Part shown: positions 24,838 through 30,154 of the stretch, in pieces
Layout: each line of letters starts with the position of its first letter
How positions within the stretch are numbered: position 1 is the first letter of the stretch
NCBI GenBank assembly: GCA_012513395.1
Contig: JAAZCH010000216.1
Span: forward strand, 1-30,154
Direction of reading: 5' to 3'
DNA: 30,154 nucleotides
Origin: Tissierellia bacterium
GTDB taxonomy: Bacteria; Bacillota_A; Clostridia; Tissierellales; Peptoniphilaceae
Translations under genes and position numbers: made by a program
The notes under the pieces: model-generated
What the model was told of the DNA's origin: nothing
Databases searched by the model: none
The model's input: the letters and a program-made list of their open reading frames with translations, nothing else

Positions 24838-25779
24838 CTAGCCTCCTATCCTATTCATACTTCTATCTGTTTCAGTATAACCTTCATCGAGATGATGGCT
24901 CTTAGGTTTTTCATAAATTGCCTGTTGCATTTTTTCATCTAGTTCCAAATCTGACAAATTGTTCAAATCAATTTCCCCTTTAGAGTGAAGGCAGGATTTT
25001 AATTTCCCATCTGATGTCAATCGAATCCTATTACACGCTTCACAAAAACAAGAACTCACTGGACTTATTAATCCTACAGTGCCTTTGTGCCCAGGAATCT
25101 TGTAAGTTTTAGCCACACCTTGTACGCCGTATTCTTCCAACTCTGGCACAAGTTCCAAAACTTTTGTGTTGGAAATAAATGAACTTTCGTCCCAATTCCT
25201 TGTCTCGCCAATTTTCATAAGCTCTATAAAGCGAACTTGTATGTCATTGTCCTTTGTCAAATCTATAAGTTTTACTACGTCTTCTTCGTTAAATCCACCG
25301 ATTAAGACAGAGTTTATTTTTATTTTAAATCCCAAATCGATAGCAGCTTTTATTCCTTCTAAAGTCTTTTCTAAATTGCCCCATCTAGTAATTTGTTTGT
25401 ATTTTTCTGGATCTAAAGTGTCCAAACTAAAATTTATTCGATTAACTCCAGCAGCTTTTAAATCCTTTGCTATATCTTTTAATAAAGAGCCATTGGTAGT
25501 TATACAGATTTCTTCTATTCCAGAAATTTTTCCTATCTCTTCACAAAGATGGACAATGCCCTTTCGCACCAAAGGTTCTCCGCCAGTTATGCGAATTTTT
25601 TTTATTCCAAATTTCGCAGCAGATTTTACAATTCTCACTATTTCTTCTAAGGAAATTATTTCGTCATGTTCACACTTATCTACACCTCCTTCAGGCATGC
25701 AGTATTCACATCTATAATTGCATCTATCTGTGACAGAAATTCTCATATATGAAATTTCTCGATTGTATTGATCTTTCAT
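24838..25779 (-). CDS. moaA: GTP 3',8-cyclase MoaA (radical SAM)
   Basis: A 313-residue radical-SAM enzyme. The SAM cluster cysteines are C20, C24 and C27 (DRCNYRCEYC). GGEPLVRKG is the SAM-binding segment. A second cluster motif CFCEACNRIRL with SCL lies near 240-265. The C-terminal GG needed for cyclase activity is present (NRIGG). It makes the first step from GTP. The start overlaps the moeA stop by one base (TAATG). Confidence 0.97.
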   Translation of the reverse strand: MKDQYNREISYMRISVTDRCNYRCEYCMPEGGVDKCEHDEIISLEEIVRIVKSAAKFGIKKIRITGGEPLVRKGIVHLCEEIGKISGIEEICITTNGSLLKDIAKDLKAAGVNRINFSLDTLDPEKYKQITRWGNLEKTLEGIKAAIDLGFKIKINSVLIGGFNEEDVVKLIDLTKDNDIQVRFIELMKIGETRNWDESSFISNTKVLELVPELEEYGVQGVAKTYKIPGHKGTVGLISPVSSCFCEACNRIRLTSDGKLKSCLHSKGEIDLNNLSDLELDEKMQQAIYEKPKSHHLDEGYTETDRSMNRIGG

Positions 25780-27026
25780 TATTCTCCAATGCTCCCAAAT
25801 ATACTTCCGACTCTATAAGCTTTTAAAATTGTGCCCGCCTTTACCTCACCGCTACCTCCTGGAATTTCAGCAAAAGAGTCACAATCAATAAACGAAGACA
25901 AAATTCCATTTCCTTGGAAAGTTTTTTCAGCGAAATATACTTTACCATCAATAAATTCCAATTGTCCTCTTAAAATTCTAACTCTTGGGGATTTTTTATT
26001 TACGTCTTCTTTTAAAATCACGTCAATTTGTTTAGAATATAATTCCCGTCTGCCTAAGATTTTTTTTAGATATGGAAGGCATACTCTATACATTCCTAGT
26101 ATTGCAGCCCCAGGATTTCCTGACAATCCTAAAATAGTTTTATCTTTATATCTAGATGCCACTATGGATCCACCTGGTTTCATGGCTGTCTTCCAAAATA
26201 GTATCTCTCCACCTAAATCTTCTACAGTAGAAACCGCATAATCGTAATCACCCACAGACGCTCCGCCAGTAGTGACTAAAACATCTACTTCGTCTATAGC
26301 TTTTTCTATAAATTCTCTAATTTTTTCTTCTTCGTCGGGAATTATGTCATAAATTTTTACATCAAATCCTAGATTTTCAAAAATACCTTTGAATGTAATT
26401 GAATTAGTTTCAAAAATCTTTCCCGGAGCCAATTCTTCTCTAGAATTTAACAATTCACTTCCCGTAACTCCAATTCCAATTAAGGGTTTTTTATATACAT
26501 TTACAAATTCAATCCCTTGAGATGATAGCTGTCCCAAAATCCCTGGAGTTAAAACGTCACCCTTCTCTACAAGTACACTGCCTTTTTGAGTGTCTTCTCC
26601 AGCTTTAATTATGTCTTTGTTAGCTTTCACTGGGGAAAATATTTTTACGTATTCGCCAGTGAACTCCGTGTCTTCAAATTTTAAATTTACATTTGCACCT
26701 TTGGGAACTGCGCCACCAGTTAGAATTTTTGCAGCCTCACCTTTGTGAATGACTTTTTGTGGATAGTGCCCTGCAGGAATTTCTTCTACAATTTTTAATA
26801 TAACTGGATTTTCCCTTGTTGCATTTTGTGTATCTTCTCCTCTAAAGGAATAGCCATCGTAAGGAGATTTGTCAAAATTCGGTACATCAAATTTAGCAGT
26901 TATATTTTCTGCAACTACTCTATTCAGCCCATCTCTTATGGATACACTTTCAATTTTTAATTCGGTTTTTAAATTTAATAGGATTTCTATTCCTTCATCA
27001 GGATGAATTTGATCATATTTATTCAT
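25779..27026 (-). CDS. moeA: Molybdopterin molybdenumtransferase MoeA
   Basis: A 415-residue protein of usual MoeA length. DVPNFDKSPYDGYSFR near 45-60 takes the place of the common S-AMDGYA segment. GEAAKILTGGAVPKGAN near 95-110, VLVTTGGASVGDYDY near 250 and GLSGNPGAAILG near 300 complete the pattern. MoeA inserts molybdate or tungstate into adenylylated pterin; W- and Mo-type MoeA forms exist in anaerobes, and which one this is cannot be told from motifs. It starts 3 bases after the modC stop and has no clear ribosome site, so coupling is likely. Confidence 0.94.
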   Translation of the reverse strand: MNKYDQIHPDEGIEILLNLKTELKIESVSIRDGLNRVVAENITAKFDVPNFDKSPYDGYSFRGEDTQNATRENPVILKIVEEIPAGHYPQKVIHKGEAAKILTGGAVPKGANVNLKFEDTEFTGEYVKIFSPVKANKDIIKAGEDTQKGSVLVEKGDVLTPGILGQLSSQGIEFVNVYKKPLIGIGVTGSELLNSREELAPGKIFETNSITFKGIFENLGFDVKIYDIIPDEEEKIREFIEKAIDEVDVLVTTGGASVGDYDYAVSTVEDLGGEILFWKTAMKPGGSIVASRYKDKTILGLSGNPGAAILGMYRVCLPYLKKILGRRELYSKQIDVILKEDVNKKSPRVRILRGQLEFIDGKVYFAEKTFQGNGILSSFIDCDSFAEIPGGSGEVKAGTILKAYRVGSIFGSIGE

Positions 27027-27029
27027 AAT

Positions 27030-28067
27030 TTATTTTTCTAATAACATTATATTTTCAGGCTTTATTCTAAAATATAAGTTTTCTTTTCCTTCCAATTCTT
27101 TCCATCTATTTTTGTCAATATCGATTCTTATTTTATCATATCCTAATTTATTTTCACTACTTACCATTAATGCTACTGAAAATAATTCTTCAATGACTTT
27201 GTCAATTAACAATGGATATGTATTTTTTTCCTTAGGATTTTCTGTTATCTCTATATAATGACTTCTAACGCCGATTAATTCGCAATTAGAAAGATCGTCA
27301 ATAGACAATTCTATCCCCCAGTTTTTTGCCAGTATTTTATTTTTATCTATAATTTCTATCTCAGAATAGTTTTTGCAACCAGAAATCTGTGCCGAAGCGT
27401 AAGTCTTGGGGTTTTTGAATAAATCCTTAGTAATTTGTTTTTCTTCAGAAATTCCGTCTGTCATAACTACAATAGAGTCGCAAATTCTAAAAACTTCGTC
27501 CCTGCTGTGGGATACAAATACAGATGGTATTTTATATCTGTCGATAATTTCTTTTACTTCAATTTCTATCTTCCACTTCAGATACTCGTCTAGAGCTGAA
27601 AATGGTTCGTCTAGTAATAGAATTTCTGGCTCGTTAACCAAAATTCTAGCTAGTGCCGTTCTTTGTTTTTCTCCACCAGATAAGTGAATTGGCTTTTTTT
27701 CTTCCAAACCATTTAGCTTCATCTCTTGGATAATTTTTTTAATAATTTCACTTTTATTTCCAGATTTTATTCCTGTCTTGATATTTTCTACTACACTCAT
27801 ATTGGGAAAAAGTGCATAGTCCTGAAACAAGTAACCCACTCTTCTCTCTTGGGGTTTTAAATTAATCTTCTTTTGCGAATCAAATAAAATTCTATCGTTT
27901 AAGAGAATTTGTCCTCGATCAGGCGTTTCTATTCCGGCGATACACTTTAACGTCAGACTCTTACCACTACCAGATGCTCCTAAAAGTCCTGTAACATCAC
28001 CACCAGATTCGAATTTTACATTTAGTTTAAAATCTCCAAAATCTTTATAAATATCTACGTATAACAT
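27030..28067 (-). CDS. modC: Molybdate/tungstate ABC transporter ATPase ModC
   Basis: A 345-residue ABC ATPase. Walker A GASGSGKS is at 30-37, the Q-loop FQDYALF near 81, the signature LSGGEKQ at 129-135, Walker B LLLDEP at 150-155, then the H-loop FVSHSRDE. The region after about 225 should be the regulatory TOBE/Mop-like part. It energises ModB. The ATG at 28067 is used with GTGAG 7 bases upstream; a GTG at 28079 would add four residues. It starts one base after the modB stop. Confidence 0.94.
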   Translation of the reverse strand: MLYVDIYKDFGDFKLNVKFESGGDVTGLLGASGSGKSLTLKCIAGIETPDRGQILLNDRILFDSQKKINLKPQERRVGYLFQDYALFPNMSVVENIKTGIKSGNKSEIIKKIIQEMKLNGLEEKKPIHLSGGEKQRTALARILVNEPEILLLDEPFSALDEYLKWKIEIEVKEIIDRYKIPSVFVSHSRDEVFRICDSIVVMTDGISEEKQITKDLFKNPKTYASAQISGCKNYSEIEIIDKNKILAKNWGIELSIDDLSNCELIGVRSHYIEITENPKEKNTYPLLIDKVIEELFSVALMVSSENKLGYDKIRIDIDKNRWKELEGKENLYFRIKPENIMLLEK

Positions 28068-28068
28068 A

Positions 28069-28752
28069 TTATGACTCACTTGTTTTTTGTTTAGTTTTTT
28101 TGTTTTGGTTTTCTAAAATATTAATAATTACTAGGACTGTAAAGGAAATGGCGATATTTATAAAAACCCATTTGTATGCCAGCATATCTTCACCAGTTCT
28201 CCAAAGTTGGTATACTGTTGTAGAAATCGTAGCAGTTCGTCCCGGAGTGTAGCCAGAAACCATATTAGTTGCTCCATACTCGCCCAAAGCTCTTGCAAAA
28301 CTCAAAACCAATCCAGCCAGAACACCTTGTCTACAATTTGGCATAATTATTCTCCAAAATATCCACGTATTTCCCTTGCCCAAAGTTTGCGCCGCGTATT
28401 TTAAATTTTCGTCAAAGGATTCAAAAGCTCCTCTAACAGTTCGGTACATTAGCGGAAAAGTCACGATAATAGTTGCAAATATTGCAGAGTACCACTTCAT
28501 CACCAGAGATGTATTGAAATTTTTTATCCAAAATGCTCCGAAGTTGCTATTAGGTCCTAGCATTTTTAAAATAAAAAAACCTATAACAGTAGGAGGCAAA
28601 ACAAGGGGTAATGTCAAAACCACATCCAATACCCCTTTAATTGTTCCTGGCATTCTCTTTATATAGTATGCAAAAAATATCCCTAGAAAAAATGTAACTA
28701 CAGAAGATATCAATGCTATTCGTATTGAATTATAAAGAGGATAAAAGTCCAT
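28069..28752 (-). CDS. modB: Molybdate/tungstate ABC transporter permease ModB
   Basis: A 227-residue inner-membrane protein with five or six helices and the permease EAA-type loop FDENLKYAAQTLGKG...FWRIIMPNCRQGVLAG, followed by SFARALGEYGATNMVSG. These are the ModB/CysU-type marks. It is the channel for oxyanion entry and docks to ModC. AGGAG lies 6 bases before the ATG. It follows modA by 9 bases. Confidence 0.95.
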   Translation of the reverse strand: MDFYPLYNSIRIALISSVVTFFLGIFFAYYIKRMPGTIKGVLDVVLTLPLVLPPTVIGFFILKMLGPNSNFGAFWIKNFNTSLVMKWYSAIFATIIVTFPLMYRTVRGAFESFDENLKYAAQTLGKGNTWIFWRIIMPNCRQGVLAGLVLSFARALGEYGATNMVSGYTPGRTATISTTVYQLWRTGEDMLAYKWVFINIAISFTVLVIINILENQNKKTKQKTSES

Positions 28753-28761
28753 ATGCCACTC

Positions 28762-29571
28762 CTATTTTACAGATGCAAATCCAACTGATTCAAATATTTT
28801 ACTAGCTTCTTCACCTTGTAAGAAGTCTAAGAATTTTTGTGCTTCGTCTTTGTTTTTACTATTTTCTAAAATTGCTGCTGGGTAAATTACTTTGTTTTCT
28901 AGCATAGAATCGTCAGCTTCTGCAACTACTTCCAGGCCAGCTGAATACGCATCAGTTGCGTAAATAATTCCACAATCCACAACTGCTTCCGATACCCAAG
29001 TAGTTACTTCTTTTACATTTGAGCCAAAAGTAATTTTAGGTTGAATCTCATCCCAAATACCTAAATTCTTAAGAAGTTCTTCAGAATATTGTCCAACAGG
29101 CACGTCTGCATTTCCAAGGGCGATAGTTTCTATCTTGTCAGTTCCAATCTCTTCAAAAGCAGAAATTCCCTTTGGATTTCCTTCTGTAACAGCTAGAGTA
29201 ACTTTATTTTCAAGTAAGTCTATTCTAGTTGCGCTGTCGATTGGAGATGAACCTTCTACAGTTCCCTTTTCTGGATCCAATGCGTTCATTTGTTTTTGAG
29301 CTGCAGAAATAAATATGTCGCAATCTGCACCTTCGTCAATTTGCGTCTTGAGTGTTCCAGATGAATCGAAAGTGTAAATGACTTTTAGATTTTCATTTTC
29401 TGACTCATAAAGGGATTTAATTTGTTCCATGGTTTCTGTCATAGATGCTGCTGCAAATACTATCAATTCTGTCTCCTCTACTACCTCTGGAGCAGATTCT
29501 TTTTTGTCACAACCAACTCCTACAAAAGTAAGTAACACTGCCATTCCAATTAATGCAATTTTCTTTATCAT
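28762..29571 (-). CDS. modA: Molybdate/tungstate-binding lipoprotein ModA
   Basis: About 269 residues. A lipoprotein signal (MIKKIALIGMAVLLTFVGVGC, lipidated at C21) precedes a periplasmic-binding-protein fold: LIVFAAASMTETMEQI, SSGTLKTQIDEGADCDIFISA, NADVPVGQYSEELL, and VVDCGIIYATDA. These are the ModA segments that hold the oxyanion. Mo versus W preference is not readable. The ATG at 29571 has GGAGG 6 bases upstream. Longer frames run upstream through the riboswitch region and are not used. Confidence 0.94.
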   Translation of the reverse strand: MIKKIALIGMAVLLTFVGVGCDKKESAPEVVEETELIVFAAASMTETMEQIKSLYESENENLKVIYTFDSSGTLKTQIDEGADCDIFISAAQKQMNALDPEKGTVEGSSPIDSATRIDLLENKVTLAVTEGNPKGISAFEEIGTDKIETIALGNADVPVGQYSEELLKNLGIWDEIQPKITFGSNVKEVTTWVSEAVVDCGIIYATDAYSAGLEVVAEADDSMLENKVIYPAAILENSKNKDEAQKFLDFLQGEEASKIFESVGFASVK

Positions 29572-29585
29572 TTCTTTCCTCCAAT

Positions 29586-29615
29586 AAAAAAAGTTGTTTT
29601 GGACAACAAAACAAC
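29586..29615 (-). terminator. Riboswitch expression-platform terminator before modA
   Basis: A perfect 9-bp stem (GTTGTTTTG / CAAAACAAC, loop TTGTC) is followed by seven Ts and then the modA ribosome site. Its position between the aptamer and the start codon makes it the off-switch of the operon. Confidence 0.93.
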
Positions 29616-29622
29616 TACGAAA

Positions 29623-29748
29623 GAATCGTATACAAATGCTGTCCTTTTCAATGCGGAAGGCCATCAGATTTCTCCGATAACCCTGCAAGCCTTTTGGCTT
29701 TCGGCAAAGTTTCCATGGGATATCCTTTAGGAAAAATTGCTCGGATTC
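29623..29748 (-). ncRNA. Moco riboswitch aptamer controlling modA-to-mogA
   Basis: The minus-strand RNA has features I recognise from the Moco motif. TCCGAGC lies at the 5' end. CCCATGGAAAC and TTTGCC follow. There is an AAGCC-AAAA-GGCTT hairpin (29687-29700), and a GNRA-capped hairpin ATCGGA-GAAA-TCTGAT (29663-29678) followed by GGCC and CCGCATTG. GAATC (29744-29748) and GATTC (29623-29627) can close the outer stem. That 3' strand overlaps a small TACGA/TCGTA hairpin (29616-29630) just before the terminator. The natural reading is that bound cofactor favours termination. An AT-rich stretch precedes it, but no clean promoter is visible. Confidence 0.85.
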
Positions 29749-29790
29749 ATTTATTACGATTTATATATTATCAGTTTTTTAACAAATAAG

Positions 29791-29977
29791 CAAGCCTGCA
29801 TTTCGTGCAGATTACAGATGACAAAGTACAGATGGCTACGCCCATGCTTAGTGTATTAAATCCTTCTAATTTTATAATAGAAAAAATATTCAGAGAAATC
29901 TTGACAATATTTTTTAGAGAATAACATGTCGTGTATAGCCGAAAGCTCTCTACTAATTACTATCTACTAATTAATAA
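29791..29977. repeat. Intergenic repeat element B between the ABC ATPase and the riboswitch
   Basis: It holds the shared 11-mer TAGCCGAAAGC (29936-29946), TACTAATTA-type tandem units (29951-29980), a CTGCA cgaaa TGCAG hairpin (29794-29808) and imperfect ATCTGTA repeats. No gene fits here. It seems to be the same family as element A after mogA. Confidence 0.5.
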
Positions 29978-30154
29978 TTATTCTCTCCAATTTTCGTTTA
30001 AACGATTCATCCATTCATACACGTCAAAATTATAAACTTCTTTTAAATTCTCCCTTGTCATAACATCTTCGATGACTCCGAAAGAAAATACCTTTCCATC
30101 TTTTAAAAGAAGGGCTTTGTTGCCGTACATTCTAGCTAGTCGCAAATCGTGTAC
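29978..30154 (-). CDS. ABC transporter ATPase, C-terminal end (FecE/FepC type)
   Basis: Only the last 58 residues are in the window. VHDLRLARMYGNKALLLKDGK followed by GVIEDVMTRENLKEVYNFDV matches the H-loop and C-terminal end of FepC/BtuD-like ATPases, which power uptake of iron siderophores, cobalamin or, in MolC, molybdate. The stop is TAA at 29978. Its closeness to the molybdenum operon raises the possibility of a second oxyanion or metal importer, but the substrate cannot be told. Confidence 0.75.
   Translation of the reverse strand, partial: VHDLRLARMYGNKALLLKDGKVFSFGVIEDVMTRENLKEVYNFDVYEWMNRLNENWRE

Noticed and set aside
29572..29688. Extended N-terminus of modA
   Set aside because: It would translate the terminator and aptamer; the ATG at 29571 has a strong ribosome site and gives a proper lipoprotein signal.
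29901..29927. TTGACA and GAATAA on the + strand as a promoter
   Set aside because: The -10 is poor and no + strand gene follows; likely chance in AT-rich sequence.

Overview
The window looks like a chromosomal segment of an anaerobic, low-GC Gram-positive bacterium (Clostridia/Tissierellia type). This is inferred from the AT-rich sequence, GGAGG ribosome sites, a pheST-zapA-U32-mutS2 neighbourhood, a lipoprotein-type ModA and an oxygen-sensitive aldehyde:ferredoxin-oxidoreductase-family enzyme. Almost every gene lies on the minus strand. The exceptions are one membrane peptidase/biotin-ligase fusion and one MarR regulator. No tRNA, rRNA, CRISPR, transposase or phage gene was seen.

Region 1 (1-9,650, minus) is housekeeping. 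pheS-pheT has its own promoter and terminator. It is followed by a ZapA-like coiled-coil protein, a U32/RlhA-like protein, MutS2 and the S1-domain protein CvfB, which runs off the left edge. Region 2 (9,660-13,350) holds a CPA1 K+/Na+:H+ antiporter with two RCK_C-like modules. Divergent from it is a 611-residue protein that joins an intramembrane M50 (site-2-protease-like) metallopeptidase to a complete biotin-protein ligase. Region 3 (13,370-16,560) holds a MarR regulator facing a two-gene operon of a DAACS symporter and a PatB/MalY-type C-S lyase. The symporter promoter is near-perfect, with a perfect 7-1-7 palindrome just after its predicted start. A related palindrome lies in the marR promoter.

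Region 4 (16,630-22,200, minus) is a six-gene operon: a Tat-signal lipoprotein ferredoxin (YdhY-like), an AOR-family enzyme (YdhV-like), an unknown protein in the ydhW position, TatA, TatC and an unusual MobB. The most economical reading is a cofactor-loaded oxidoreductase carried out of the cell on its Tat-targeted partner, with the Tat translocase encoded in the same transcript. Region 5 (22,260-29,760, minus) is a nine-gene molybdate/tungstate uptake and pterin-cofactor operon (modABC, moeA, moaA, moaC, MOSC, a MoeA-like protein with a Cys tail, mogA). It is preceded by a Moco riboswitch with a textbook terminator. Regions 4 and 5 together make an oxyanion-to-cofactor-to-exported-enzyme unit, but MoaD, MoaE and MobA are absent from the window. 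The right edge holds the C-terminus of an ABC-transporter ATPase.

The main items for follow-up are the export unit with its own Tat genes, the M50-biotin-ligase fusion (possibly leaderless), the MarR operator pair, and a repeat element that appears to have supplied the last codons of mogA.
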